Positions 35,407 through 45,055 are shown, counted from the first letter of the stretch. The stretch is 64,000 nucleotides of DNA from Lutimaribacter degradans (GCF_023703375.1 NZ_JAMQGO010000001.1:744001-808000); one strand, 5' to 3'. Notes: generated from the letters alone by a model not told the origin. A program made the numbers and translations.

Positions 35407-38400
35407 TCCGCTGCCTCCACTTTTCCGGTTGCGGGCTGGTCCAGCCAGTCGATCTTTTTCATCTTGCGCACGATCACGAACTCGTCGCGGTTGCTGCCCA
35501 CGGTGCCGTAGTAGTTGAAGCCGTAGGAAAGCTGCGCGTAACCGCCGATCATGTGCGTCGGTTTCAGCGTGGTGCGGGTTACCGAGTTGTGAATGCCACC
35601 CCGGTTGCCGGTCTTTTCAGAACCGGGCGTGTTCACGATCTTTTCCTGCGCGTGATACATGAACAGCGTACCTTGCTTGATCCGCTGGCTGACCACCACC
35701 CGCGCGGTCAGCGCGCCGTTGATGTTGTAAGCCTCGACCCAGTCGTTATCGACCAGCCCCGCCTTCTGCGCGTCGATCTCGGACATCCAGACCACCGGCC
35801 CGCCCCTGTTCAGCGTCAGCATCAGTAGGTTGTCGGTGTAGGTGGAGTGGATGCCCCATTTCTGGTGCGGCGTGATGAAGTTCAGCACGACATGCGGGCT
35901 GCCCTCGGCCGCATCGTTGTTGACGGCCTTGGTGATGGTTTTCAGGTCCACCGGCGGGCGGTAACTGACAAAGCCTTCGCCGAAGGCGCGCATCCACAGG
36001 TGATCCTGGTAAAGCTGCTGGCGGCCCGTGAGGGTGCGCCACGGGATCAGCTCGTGCACGTTGGTATAGCCCGCGTTGTAGCTGACCTTGTCACTTTCGA
36101 TGCCCGACCACGTGGGCGACGAGATGATCTTGCGCGGTTGCGCGGCAATATCGCGGAACCGGATCTTGTTGTGATGCTCGCCCTCGGCCAGGTGGGCATG
36201 GTGCCGCCCGGTGGGTTTTTCCAGCTCTTCCCATGCCTTGACGGCGACATTGCCGTTCGTCTCGGGCGCCAGCATCAGGATCATCTCGCAGGCGTCGATG
36301 GCCGTATCCAGCTTTGGCTGCCCTTTCGAGACACCTTCGTTGAGAACCGTACCGTTGAGGTTGCGCAGGTTCTGCACCTCTTCATCGGTGTTCCAGTTGA
36401 TGCCCTTGCCACCGTTGCCCAGCTTTTCCAAAAGCGGCCCGACCGATGTGAACTTGTTGTAGAGGTTGGGGTAATCCCGTTCGACCGCGACATAGTTGGG
36501 CGCGGTTTTGCCCGGTATCAGATCACATTCGCCCTTTTTCCAATCCTTCACATGGGCCTGCGCCAGTTCGCCCGGCGTGTCGTGCAAAAGCGGAAGCTGA
36601 ACGATATCGGTCTCGACCCCCAGCACCTCGGGCGCAACCTCGGAAAACTTGGCAGCGATCGCCTTGAAGATTTCCCAGTCCGACTTGCTTTCGTAGGCAG
36701 GGTCCACCGCTGCCTGAAGCGGGTGGATGAACGGGTGCATGTCCGAGGTGTTCATGTCGTCCTTTTCGTACCAAGAGGCCGTGGGCAGGACGATGTCGGA
36801 ATAGACGCAGGTGGTGGACATGCGGAAATCGATGGTCACCAGCAGGTCGAGCTTGCCCTTGGGGGCCTCGTCGTGCCAGACAGCCTCTTTCGGCATGACG
36901 CCGCCTTCCTCGCCCAGGTCCTTGCCCATCACGCCGTGATCGGTGCCCAAAAGGTGCTTGAGGAAATATTCATGCCCCTTGCCCGACGAGCCCAGCAGGT
37001 TCGACCGCCAGACAAACAGGTTGCGCGGCCAGTTCTCGGGCGCGTCCGGGTCTTCGCAGGACATCTGCAACGCGCCGGATTTCAGCTGTTCGGCCACGTA
37101 GGCAGGAATATCCTTGCCAGACTTCTTCGCGGCTTTCGACACCTCCAGCGGGTTGGTTTTCAGCTGCGGCGCCGAGGGCAGCCAGCCCATGCGTTCGGCG
37201 CGGATGTTGTAGTCGATCAGGGAAACGTCCCAGTCACCCTCGGGCGCGGTCGGCGACAGGATTTCGCCCGCGCGCAAGGTTTCATAGCGCCACTGGTCGG
37301 TATGGGCATACCACGCGCTGGTCGAGTTCATGTGCCGCGGCGGGCGGTTCCAGTCGAGCGCGAAGGCCAGGGGCTGCCAGCCCGTCTGCGGGCGCAGCTT
37401 CTCCTGTCCGACGTAATGCGACCAGCCGCCGCCCTCCTGGCCGATGCAGCCGCATATCACCAGCATGTTGATAATGCCGCGATAGTTCATGTCCATGTGG
37501 TACCAGTGGTTCAGACCGGCCCCGAGGATGACCATTGACTTGCCACGGGTCTTTTCGGCATTGCCCGCGAACTCGCGGGCCACAGCGATGATCTTTTCGC
37601 GCTCAACGCCGGTGATCTTCTCGGCCCATGCGGGGGTGTAGGGGCTGTCGTCTTCGAAATCCTTCGACACCCACTCACCCCCCAGACCACGGTCAAGCCC
37701 GTAATTGGCGCAGAACAGGTCGAACACGGTGGCGACCAGCGCGCTGGAGCCATCCGCCAGCGTCACGCGGCGGGCGGGAATGTTGCGGGTCAGCACCTCG
37801 GGGTGGTCGCATTTCACGAAATCGCCCGTGGCGGCACCGCCGAAATAGGGGAAATCGACTCCCACAACCTCGTCATGGTCGCCATCCATGATCTGGCTCA
37901 GGCGCAGTTGGGCATCCGTTCCCTTGGCGCGTTGCTCAAGGTTCCACTTGCCTTCCTCGCCCCAGCGGAACCCGATCGAGCCATTGGGCGCCACGATCTG
38001 GGCCGACGCCTCGTCATAGGCAACGGTTTTCCAGTCGGGGTTATTGGTTTCACCCAGCTTGTCGTCGAAGTCGTCGGCGCGCAGCATCCGGCCGGGCACG
38101 AGATGGCCGTCCTTTTCGTCCAGCCGCACCAGCATCGGCATGTCGGTGTATTTGCGGGCGTAGTCCTCGAAATACTCGGCCTGCCGGTCAAGGTGGTATT
38201 CGCGCAGGATCACGTGGCCCATCGCCATTGCCAGCGCCGCGTCGGTGCCCGCCTGCGGGTTCAGCCAGATATCGCCGAACTTGGCGGCTTCGGAATAGTC
38301 GGGGCTGACCACGGCTGACTTGGTGCCACGATACCGGACCTCGGTGTAGAAATGCGCATCCGGTGTCCGCGTCTGCGGCACGTTCGAGCCCCAGAGCATC

Positions 38401-39149
38401 AGGAAGCCCGCGTTGTACCAGTCGGCGCTTTCGGGCACGTCCGTCTGTTCGCCCCATGTTTGCGGGCTGGCGGGCGGCAGGTCGCAATACCAGTCGTAGA
38501 ACGACATGCAGGTGCCACCCAGAAGGCTCAGGTAGCGGGTGCCGGCGGCGTAGCTGACCATCGACATCGCGGGGATCGGCGAGAAGCCGAACACCCGGTC
38601 GGGGCCGTAGGTCTTGGCGGTATAGGCGTTGGCGGCGGCGACGATCTCGGTCGCCTCGTCCCAGGTGGCGCGCACGAACCCGCCCTTGCCGCGCGTTTTT
38701 GTGATCGAGACGCGCAAGGCCGGATCGTTCTGGATCGCGGCCCAGGCGGCCACCGGGGCCATCTTCGCGCGCATCTGCCGCCAGGCGCGCATCAGGGCGC
38801 CCCGGATCAGCGGGTTCTTCACCCGGTTGGCGGAATAGAGATACCAGCTGTAAGAAGCCCCCCGCGCGCAGCCGCGCGGCTCGTGGTTGGGCATGCCCGC
38901 GCGGGTGCGCGGATAGTCGGTCTGCTGCGTCTCCCAGGTCACGATGCCGGACTTGACGTAGATCTTCCACGAGCACGACCCGGTGCAGTTCACCCCGTGG
39001 GTCGAGCGCACGATCTTGTCGTGCCGCCAGCGGTTTCTGTAGGTGTCCTCCCAATTGCGGTTCTCGGACGTGGTCTGGCCCCAACCGTCGGAGAATTTCT
39101 CCAGCTTGTTGCTCTGGAAGAAGTTCAGTCTGTCAAGCAGATGGCTCAT
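35403..39149 (-). CDS. narG: Respiratory nitrate reductase alpha subunit (molybdenum)
   Basis: 1248 residues, the usual length. The N-terminal HGVNCTGSCSWKIYVKSG holds the His/Cys ligands of FS0. The sequence YDWYCDLPPASPQTWGEQTD includes the aspartate that coordinates Mo in NarG enzymes. There is no twin-arginine signal, consistent with a cytoplasm-facing membrane-bound NarGHI rather than the periplasmic Nap type. It reduces nitrate to nitrite in anaerobic respiration. It starts 15 bp after narK. Confidence 0.97.
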   Translation of the reverse strand: MSHLLDRLNFFQSNKLEKFSDGWGQTTSENRNWEDTYRNRWRHDKIVRSTHGVNCTGSCSWKIYVKSGIVTWETQQTDYPRTRAGMPNHEPRGCARGASYSWYLYSANRVKNPLIRGALMRAWRQMRAKMAPVAAWAAIQNDPALRVSITKTRGKGGFVRATWDEATEIVAAANAYTAKTYGPDRVFGFSPIPAMSMVSYAAGTRYLSLLGGTCMSFYDWYCDLPPASPQTWGEQTDVPESADWYNAGFLMLWGSNVPQTRTPDAHFYTEVRYRGTKSAVVSPDYSEAAKFGDIWLNPQAGTDAALAMAMGHVILREYHLDRQAEYFEDYARKYTDMPMLVRLDEKDGHLVPGRMLRADDFDDKLGETNNPDWKTVAYDEASAQIVAPNGSIGFRWGEEGKWNLEQRAKGTDAQLRLSQIMDGDHDEVVGVDFPYFGGAATGDFVKCDHPEVLTRNIPARRVTLADGSSALVATVFDLFCANYGLDRGLGGEWVSKDFEDDSPYTPAWAEKITGVEREKIIAVAREFAGNAEKTRGKSMVILGAGLNHWYHMDMNYRGIINMLVICGCIGQEGGGWSHYVGQEKLRPQTGWQPLAFALDWNRPPRHMNSTSAWYAHTDQWRYETLRAGEILSPTAPEGDWDVSLIDYNIRAERMGWLPSAPQLKTNPLEVSKAAKKSGKDIPAYVAEQLKSGALQMSCEDPDAPENWPRNLFVWRSNLLGSSGKGHEYFLKHLLGTDHGVMGKDLGEEGGVMPKEAVWHDEAPKGKLDLLVTIDFRMSTTCVYSDIVLPTASWYEKDDMNTSDMHPFIHPLQAAVDPAYESKSDWEIFKAIAAKFSEVAPEVLGVETDIVQLPLLHDTPGELAQAHVKDWKKGECDLIPGKTAPNYVAVERDYPNLYNKFTSVGPLLEKLGNGGKGINWNTDEEVQNLRNLNGTVLNEGVSKGQPKLDTAIDACEMILMLAPETNGNVAVKAWEELEKPTGRHHAHLAEGEHHNKIRFRDIAAQPRKIISSPTWSGIESDKVSYNAGYTNVHELIPWRTLTGRQQLYQDHLWMRAFGEGFVSYRPPVDLKTITKAVNNDAAEGSPHVVLNFITPHQKWGIHSTYTDNLLMLTLNRGGPVVWMSEIDAQKAGLVDNDWVEAYNINGALTARVVVSQRIKQGTLFMYHAQEKIVNTPGSEKTGNRGGIHNSVTRTTLKPTHMIGGYAQLSYGFNYYGTVGSNRDEFVIVRKMKKIDWLDQPATGKVEAAE

Positions 39150-39164
39150 CTGGCTTTCCTTTCG

Positions 39165-41885
39165 TTATTGGGCGGGTTGGGCGGCCGCATCGGGTGCGTT
39201 GCCGTGTTCGATGTCATGAAGAAGGCCACCGGGGCGGGTATAGACGGCCCATGTGATCGCCACGCAGATCGCGTAGAAGATCAGGAAGCCCCAGAGCGCG
39301 CCCACGGCCGTTCCGGTCATCGCGATGGATGTGCCGTAGGCCTTTGGGATGAAGAAGGCGCCATAGGCCGCGATGGCACTGGTGAAGGCGGTGATGGCAC
39401 CCGATTCCATGGCGATCTGCCGCTTGCGCTCCTCCAGCCCGAGTTCGGGCATCAGGCGCGGCACTTCGCGGCCCATGATCACCGGGATCATCTGGAAGGT
39501 GGAGGCATTGCCGACGCCGGTGAGAAAGAACAGCGCCATGAAGCAGGCAAAGAAGCCGATGAAAGAGCCGACCCCGAGGAAGAAGATCACGCCAAACGTG
39601 GCCACGATCATCGCTACGAAGGTCCAGAAAGTGACCCGGCCACCGCCGAAACGGTCGCTGATCCAGCCGGTTCCGGCGCGGCTCAGCGCGCCCACAAGCG
39701 GCCCGAGGAACACGTAGTTCAGCGCGTTGATATCGGGGAAGGCAAGCCGCGTCAGCAGCGGGAAGCCCGCCGAGTAGCCGATGAAGCTGCCGAACGTGCC
39801 GGTATATAGAACACACATCAGCCAGTTGTGCTTGCGCCCGAAGATCACCGCCTGATCGGCAAAGCTGGCGCGCGCATCGGCGATGTCGTTCATGCCCAGC
39901 CAGGCCGCGATGGTTGCGATCAGGATGAAGGGCACCCAGACAAAGCCCGCGTTCTGCATCCAGAGCTGCCCGCCTTCAGACATGGTCTGCGGCTGACCGC
40001 CCAGGGCGCCGAAAACACCCGCCGTGATGACGATGGGCACAAGGAACTGCATCACCGACACGCCCAGGTTGCCAAGGCCCGCGTTCAGCGCCAGCGCGTT
40101 GCCCTTTTCGGCCTTCGGGAAGAAGTAACCGATATTGGCCATCGACGAGGCAAAGTTGCCGCCGCCGAAACCGCACAGCAGCGCCAGCGTCAGAAAGATC
40201 AGGTAGGGCGTATCGGGGTTCTGCACCGCGTAGCCGATGCCGAGCGCGGGCAGCAGCAGCGAGGCGGTTGAAATGGTTGTCCAAAGCCGCCCGCCAAAGA
40301 TCGGAACCATGAAGCTGTAGAAGATGCGCAGCGTGGCACCCGACAAGCCCGGCAGGGCGGCCAGCCAGAACAATTGCCCCGGTTCAAAGTCGAACCCGAT
40401 GGCAGGCAGGCGGGCCACGACCATCGACCACACCATCCAGACCGAAAAGGCCAGAAGCAGTGCCGGGATCGAGATCCACAGGTTGCGGCGGGCAATGGCC
40501 CTGCCCTTTTCCTCCCAGAATTTGGGGTCTTCGGGGTGCCAGTCGTCCAGCACGCGCGGCATGGCGGTGCTTTCGGGGTGGTGAATGTCCCGCATCTCGG
40601 GCAGTTGCGGTAGCCGGTCGAGCGCCTCGCCATGCGCGGACCGTTCCATCGAGCGGATGGACAGGTGCATCCAGGTCAGCGCGATGCCAACCAGCACGAA
40701 CAGCAGGGCAAAGCACGACGTATAGATGCCCGTAAGGTCCAGCAGCGCACCAAAGGCGATCGGCAGGGTGAAGCCGCCAAGCCCCCCGATCATGCCGACC
40801 AGGCCGCCCACCGCGCCCACATTATTGGGGTAGTAGACCGGGATGTGCTTGAACACGGCCGCCTTGCCAAGGCTCATGAAAAAACCAAGCGCGAAGAGCG
40901 TGACAATGAAGGGCCACAAGCCCATCTGCGTGGAAAAGGCGATCGGGCCGTCCTTGCCCTGGATGATGTAATCGGTCGGCGGGTAGGACAGCATGAACAG
41001 GAAAAGCAGTGAGAAGCCGAATGTCCAGTACATGACCGAGCGCGCGCCGAACTTGTCCGACAAAATGCCGCCATAGGCCCGGAACAGCGAGGCCGAAAGG
41101 CTGAAGGAGGCCGCCGCCATACCGGCAAAGCGCACGTCGATGGCGTAGACATCGATCAGGTAGTGCGGCAGCCACAAGGCAAGCGCGACAAAGGCGCCGA
41201 ACACGAAAAAGTAGTAAAGCGAGAAACGCCAGACCTGCAGGTTCTTCAGCGGTGCGAATTGCTGCGCGAGGCTGGGGGCCTTGGTGCCGGTCTTGCGTCG
41301 TTCGACCAGTTCGGGGTCATCCTTGGCCAGCAGGAAGAACAGCACGCCGATAATGGCAAGCCCGCCCGCCCAGGCATAGGCCACCCCGTGCCAGCCGTAG
41401 GCGACCATGACGAAGGGGGCCACGAACTTGGTCACCGCGGCGCCCACGTTGCCCGCGCCGAAAATGCCCAGAGCCGTGCCCTGGTGGCCCGCATCGTACC
41501 AGCGGCTGACATAGGCCACGCCGATGATGAACGACCCGCCTGCCAGCCCGATGCCAAGCGCGGCGACCAGGTACATGATGTAAGTGTCGGCCAGCGTCAG
41601 CGCCCATGTGGCCAGCGCGGTCAGGATCATCTGGCTGGAGAACACCAGCCGTCCACCGTATTTCTCGGTCCAGACGCCCAGGAACAGGCGCGTGACCGAC
41701 CCGGTCAGGATAGGCGTCGCAACCAGAAGGCCGAATTGAAACTCGGTCAGGCCCAGTTCGGCCTTGATGGCGACACCGATGATGGAAAAGATCGTCCAGA
41801 CCGCGAAACAGGCGGTGAAGGCGATCGTGCTCAGGCTCAGGGCGCGTGTCTGATCGGCGCGCGAGGCTGTGGCTACGGTCTGCAT
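39165..41885 (-). CDS. narK: Fused double nitrate/nitrite transporter (NarK1-NarK2 type)
   Basis: 906 residues: two complete 12-helix MFS domains joined by a hydrophilic linker (about residues 425-475, DIHHPESTAMPRVLDDWHPE). Domain 1 (GGSFIIGVAYVSRWYDAGH) resembles the NarK1 nitrate/proton symporter and domain 2 (GGGNFASSMANIGYFFPKAEKG) the NarK2 nitrate/nitrite exchanger. The same fusion is known in Paracoccus. It leads the nar unit. An FNR-type box lies 82-95 bp upstream of the start. Confidence 0.96.
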   Translation of the reverse strand: MQTVATASRADQTRALSLSTIAFTACFAVWTIFSIIGVAIKAELGLTEFQFGLLVATPILTGSVTRLFLGVWTEKYGGRLVFSSQMILTALATWALTLADTYIMYLVAALGIGLAGGSFIIGVAYVSRWYDAGHQGTALGIFGAGNVGAAVTKFVAPFVMVAYGWHGVAYAWAGGLAIIGVLFFLLAKDDPELVERRKTGTKAPSLAQQFAPLKNLQVWRFSLYYFFVFGAFVALALWLPHYLIDVYAIDVRFAGMAAASFSLSASLFRAYGGILSDKFGARSVMYWTFGFSLLFLFMLSYPPTDYIIQGKDGPIAFSTQMGLWPFIVTLFALGFFMSLGKAAVFKHIPVYYPNNVGAVGGLVGMIGGLGGFTLPIAFGALLDLTGIYTSCFALLFVLVGIALTWMHLSIRSMERSAHGEALDRLPQLPEMRDIHHPESTAMPRVLDDWHPEDPKFWEEKGRAIARRNLWISIPALLLAFSVWMVWSMVVARLPAIGFDFEPGQLFWLAALPGLSGATLRIFYSFMVPIFGGRLWTTISTASLLLPALGIGYAVQNPDTPYLIFLTLALLCGFGGGNFASSMANIGYFFPKAEKGNALALNAGLGNLGVSVMQFLVPIVITAGVFGALGGQPQTMSEGGQLWMQNAGFVWVPFILIATIAAWLGMNDIADARASFADQAVIFGRKHNWLMCVLYTGTFGSFIGYSAGFPLLTRLAFPDINALNYVFLGPLVGALSRAGTGWISDRFGGGRVTFWTFVAMIVATFGVIFFLGVGSFIGFFACFMALFFLTGVGNASTFQMIPVIMGREVPRLMPELGLEERKRQIAMESGAITAFTSAIAAYGAFFIPKAYGTSIAMTGTAVGALWGFLIFYAICVAITWAVYTRPGGLLHDIEHGNAPDAAAQPAQ

Positions 41886-41966
41886 GGCAGGTCTCCGGAA
41901 AGAATGGTGCTGTCACCCCTTCGCAGGGCTTGTCGCCAGACCTGCCGCCCGAGCCGCGCAGATGAT

Positions 41967-41980
41967 TTGATCTAGATCAT
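41967..41980 (-). promoter_or_regulatory. FNR-type box of the nar operon promoter
   Basis: TTGATCTAGATCAT matches TTGAT-N4-ATCAA in nine of ten defined positions and lies 82 bp upstream of the narK start. It is part of a larger symmetric stretch (ATGATTTGATCTAGATCAT). It probably binds an anaerobic activator of the FNR/NarR family. Confidence 0.7.
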
Positions 41981-42080
41981 GAAATAACAAAAAGTATAAC
42001 GAAATAAATGCCTTAAAGACATTTATCATCCGCTGAGAGGTGGTGCATCAAGGCGGAAGAGGCGCGGATCAACCAATTGA

Positions 42081-42094
42081 TTGACATTTATCAA
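42081..42094 (+). promoter_or_regulatory. FNR/NNR-type box upstream of the narR-like gene
   Basis: TTGACATTTATCAA matches TTGA-N6-TCAA exactly and lies 71 bp upstream of the narR-like start. Part of it (GACATTTATCA) is repeated at 42018-42028. With the 41967 box it frames the AT-rich 280-bp divergent promoter region between narK and the regulator. Confidence 0.75.
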
Positions 42095-42165
42095 CCGGGT
42101 GAACGAGGATAGTAACCAACTGCCCCGGAAAATCGACATACTCCGCCCCGAGAGGATGAAGCATC

Positions 42166-42864
42166 ATGCCTGATTCAGAATACCGGGATATCCGAGAGCT
42201 GGAGCTTTTCTCGCGGATGGCGGACGCGCATTTCGCATCCTTGATGCGGGGCGCCTATGTGCAGAACTTTCCCGCGCAGATCGAATTGATCGCCGAGGGA
42301 GAGCCCAGTGATTTTCTGCATGTCCTGGTTTCCGGCTCGGTCGATCTTTTCTCTACCTGGAACGGTCGCGAAAGCAGCATGGCCACGGTGCGGCCCATCT
42401 CGACCTTCATCCTGGCCGCGACGATCAAGGATGCACCCTACCTGATGTCGGCCCGCACGCTTGAGAAAAGCCGGATCGCGCTTATTCCCAGCCAGGACGT
42501 GCGCGCGATTTTCGACGCCGATGGCGAATTTGCCCGTGCGATCGTGGCCGAACTCGCGCAATGTTACCGCTCGGTCATCAAGTCGCAGAAGGATCTCAAG
42601 CTTCGGACATCGCTTGAACGGCTGGCCAACTATCTTTTGCGGCAACAGGCCCGTGCCGGCGGACCTTCTGTTTTCGCGCTCGATTTCGAAAAGCGCCGCC
42701 TTGCCTCGGTGCTGGGCATGACCCCCGAGAACCTCTCACGGGCGTTCAAGGGGTTGCAGCCTTATGGCGTAACCGTGGCCGGCACCCGCATCACCATCGG
42801 CAATCAGGCAGATCTTGAGTATTTCGCGAAGCCCAGCCAGCTGATTGATGATGTCTCGGCGTGA
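42166..42864 (+). CDS. Crp/Fnr-family regulator, NarR-like
   Basis: 232 residues: a cyclic-nucleotide-binding-like beta-roll, a dimer helix, then a winged helix with GMTPENLSRAFKGL. The E-x-x-S-R pattern in the recognition helix is the one that reads TTGA-type boxes. There is no N-terminal cysteine cluster for a 4Fe-4S centre; only one Cys is present (QCYRSV). This fits NarR of Paracoccus, which activates nar genes in response to nitrate or nitrite, rather than FnrP. It is divergent from narK. Confidence 0.9.
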   Translation: MPDSEYRDIRELELFSRMADAHFASLMRGAYVQNFPAQIELIAEGEPSDFLHVLVSGSVDLFSTWNGRESSMATVRPISTFILAATIKDAPYLMSARTLEKSRIALIPSQDVRAIFDADGEFARAIVAELAQCYRSVIKSQKDLKLRTSLERLANYLLRQQARAGGPSVFALDFEKRRLASVLGMTPENLSRAFKGLQPYGVTVAGTRITIGNQADLEYFAKPSQLIDDVSA

Positions 42865-42870
42865 CCGGCA

Positions 42871-43527
42871 TCAAGGCAACGGGCTGACGCCGAACAGGAT
42901 CGGATGCAGCCAAAGCAACGCGGCATAGAGCGCGACCCCGGCCAAAAGGCGCACCAGCGCCACGCGATGCGGTATACGCGGCGCATTTGCGACAGCGATT
43001 TGCAGGCGATCCCAATCCCGGCCCATTTCGCGGCGCTTACGCCGGTCGATAAGGCGTCCACCCAGAAGCGCGAAAGCCGCGAAGGTGCCGAACAGGAACA
43101 CATGCGCCAGATCTCCGTTGGGCACGACATGGGCCCCGGCCCAAAGCGCCAGCGCCAAAAGCAACGGGTGACGCGACCAGCGAAAGATGCCGGGCTGCGC
43201 CGGGTCAAACAGGTCATTGCGGGCGCCACCGAACGAGAGCGGATTTGGCCGACCGATGCTTAGCGCAAGGATCAGGCAGACCGGCAACATGAGGACCAGC
43301 GGCACATGGGCTTGCCAAGGTGCCCAATCCCAAAGGGCGACATGGGGCGCGCGCCCCGCCGCCCCGATCAGCCACGCCAGAACGGCCAGCGACAAGACGG
43401 AATAGCCCAGCGTAAACCCGCCTGCCCCGAGCCGCGCCCGAAGCCAGGGCCGCACGGGCGGCCGCACCGGGATGGAATGCGACAGGAAGAACGCCGCATA
43501 AGCCGTGGCAAATTCAACCCAACCCAT
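42871..43527 (-). CDS. nnrU: NnrU family membrane protein
   Basis: 218 residues with about six helices, starting at MGWVEFATAYAAFFLSHSIPVRP with a GAGGGA site. The NnrU pattern RHPLLLALALWAGAHVVPNGD is present, resembling isoprenylcysteine methyltransferase-like membrane proteins. NnrU is linked to nitric oxide metabolism in denitrifiers; its activity is unknown. It follows nnrS by 11 bp, giving an nnrS-nnrU unit. Confidence 0.9.
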   Translation of the reverse strand: MGWVEFATAYAAFFLSHSIPVRPPVRPWLRARLGAGGFTLGYSVLSLAVLAWLIGAAGRAPHVALWDWAPWQAHVPLVLMLPVCLILALSIGRPNPLSFGGARNDLFDPAQPGIFRWSRHPLLLALALWAGAHVVPNGDLAHVFLFGTFAAFALLGGRLIDRRKRREMGRDWDRLQIAVANAPRIPHRVALVRLLAGVALYAALLWLHPILFGVSPLP

Positions 43528-43538
43528 CGTGACGTCCC

Positions 43539-44744
43539 TCAGACCCGCTTGGCCGCTGGCAGGCGCAGCAACAAGGCACCATAGATGACAGCGAACCCGC
43601 CAAAGGCGAGCGTCCAGAAAAGGCCAGCCATCATGTGCAGCGGACCGGAAAGCTCGGGCCAGACCCCGGCCGCGACGCGTGCCAGAACCGACAGGATCAG
43701 CGCCAGATAGATCGCGACTGTCCCCGCCCCCGCCGTCAACGCCCGCCCGGTATGGCCCAGCGTGGCGCGCGTCATCACCGCCAGCGTCATCAGCCCGATC
43801 GCGCCGGCCATCCAGAAATGCTGTGCGCCTGCCATGCCGATAGCTCCGGGCAGCAGGATTTCCGCAGCCAGCGCCAAGGCACCAAGCGGCACGAAAGCAT
43901 AGCCCGCGTGAAGCACTGTCACCAGCGGCTCTGCAAGGGTTCGGTGGCCTGACCACCGGGTCAGCCGGAGCAGGTGCAACACGCCCGCCAGCGCAAGCGC
44001 CACCCCGGTCAGCGCTGCCAAGGGCACGAAAACCCACAGCGACAGCGCGACCAGAAGTGCCACCAGCGCCGCTTTGTCAAACCGTTGCATCGGCGGCACT
44101 GGCAAGGATGTGCTGCGCCGTTTCACCAGCCAGTTACGGGTGAAGGACGGAACAACACGCCCCCCGATCACGGCGATCATCATCACGCCCGCGCCCAGCC
44201 CCAGCCGCATGCCATAGCCCTGCGCCGCGTAATCGCCGCGCGCGACCTCCCAGTGAAAAAGCGCGTTGCCAACAAGGAACACGCAAAGCATCGCCAGCAC
44301 GATCAGGTTGCGCCAGTTCTTGCCCGCGACGATCTCGCGCCCGATAGCCAGTGCAAAGACCACCGGAAAGGCCAGGTCGAGTGCCGCCACCAGCCCAGCG
44401 GGCAGCCCGGCCGAGATGGCAACCCCCACACGGCCCACCAGCCACAAGAGTGCCAGCATCCCCAGCCGCCAACCGACGATGGGCAAGCGCCCCGTCCAGT
44501 TCGGCACCGCCGTCAGCAGGAAGCCGGCAACCACGGCGCCCAGATAGCCAAACAGGAATTCATGCGCATGCCAGCTTACCGGATCAAAGGCCGTGGGCAG
44601 CATCAGGTGCCCCGACAGCATCGGCACCCACAGAACCATGGCCAGCACGGCCCAGACCGCCGCGCCGAAAAAGAACGGGCGAAATCCTAATGTCAGGAGC
44701 GCGGGGCCCGTCCAGGCCCGCATCTGTTCGCTGGTCGAGGTCAT
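43539..44744 (-). CDS. nnrS: NnrS family heme-copper membrane protein
   Basis: 401 residues with about twelve helices and the N-terminal LTLGFRPFFFGAAVWA signature, then FDPVSWHAHEFLFGYLGAVVAGFLLTAVPNWTG and RVVPSFTRNW. NnrS contributes to tolerance of nitric oxide stress, and a heme/copper protein was described for it in Rhodobacter. No nir or nor genes are present here. The leader carries a 9-bp inverted repeat. Confidence 0.93.
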   Translation of the reverse strand: MTSTSEQMRAWTGPALLTLGFRPFFFGAAVWAVLAMVLWVPMLSGHLMLPTAFDPVSWHAHEFLFGYLGAVVAGFLLTAVPNWTGRLPIVGWRLGMLALLWLVGRVGVAISAGLPAGLVAALDLAFPVVFALAIGREIVAGKNWRNLIVLAMLCVFLVGNALFHWEVARGDYAAQGYGMRLGLGAGVMMIAVIGGRVVPSFTRNWLVKRRSTSLPVPPMQRFDKAALVALLVALSLWVFVPLAALTGVALALAGVLHLLRLTRWSGHRTLAEPLVTVLHAGYAFVPLGALALAAEILLPGAIGMAGAQHFWMAGAIGLMTLAVMTRATLGHTGRALTAGAGTVAIYLALILSVLARVAAGVWPELSGPLHMMAGLFWTLAFGGFAVIYGALLLRLPAAKRV

Positions 44745-44765
44745 TGTCGTTCTCCTTCAATCGGT

Positions 44766-44806
44766 CAGGCCGGCGCCGTCATTACGATCGGGCGATTGCC
44801 GGCCTG
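44766..44806 (-). promoter_or_regulatory. Inverted repeat in the nnrS leader
   Basis: CAGGCCGGC (44766-44774) and GCCGGCCTG (44798-44806) form 9-bp perfect arms around a 23-nt loop, ending 21 nt before the nnrS start. It could fold in the mRNA leader or serve as an operator; nothing further is visible. Confidence 0.4.
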
Positions 44807-45032
44807 GCCATGATAGAACCCGTTGCCAAACGCGGTTGACCCACTCAACCACGCACGACGCGTGAAAGCATCGGTTGGACCGCGCCACGGGCCAGGCGCG
44901 ATACAACGCCGCCGCCAGTAAATGGACCGTCGGCGCTGTTTGCTGCCCTGTGCTCATTTGAAAGCCGGCCTTGCTGTGCGGGTTTCGCGGGGCGACTGGA
45001 ATTAGCATTTTAAATACCGAATAAGCCGTGGT

Positions 45033-45055
45033 AATACGCATTACAAATGCCTAAT
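45033..45055 (+). promoter_or_regulatory. NsrR-box-like palindrome upstream of the nsrR remnant
   Basis: TACGCATTACAAATGCCTA contains GCATT-ACA-AATGC (45038-45050), close to the inner part of the NsrR consensus (ATGCATTTAAAATGCAT type). A related half-site (GCATTTTAAAT) begins at 45005. The box would fit autoregulation of the former nsrR gene. Confidence 0.45.

Noticed and set aside
44834..44850. GGTTGA-N5-TCAACC as an NNR box before nnrS
   Set aside because: The spacing is 1 bp shorter than the TTGA-N6-TCAA consensus, so it is noted only as an inverted repeat.
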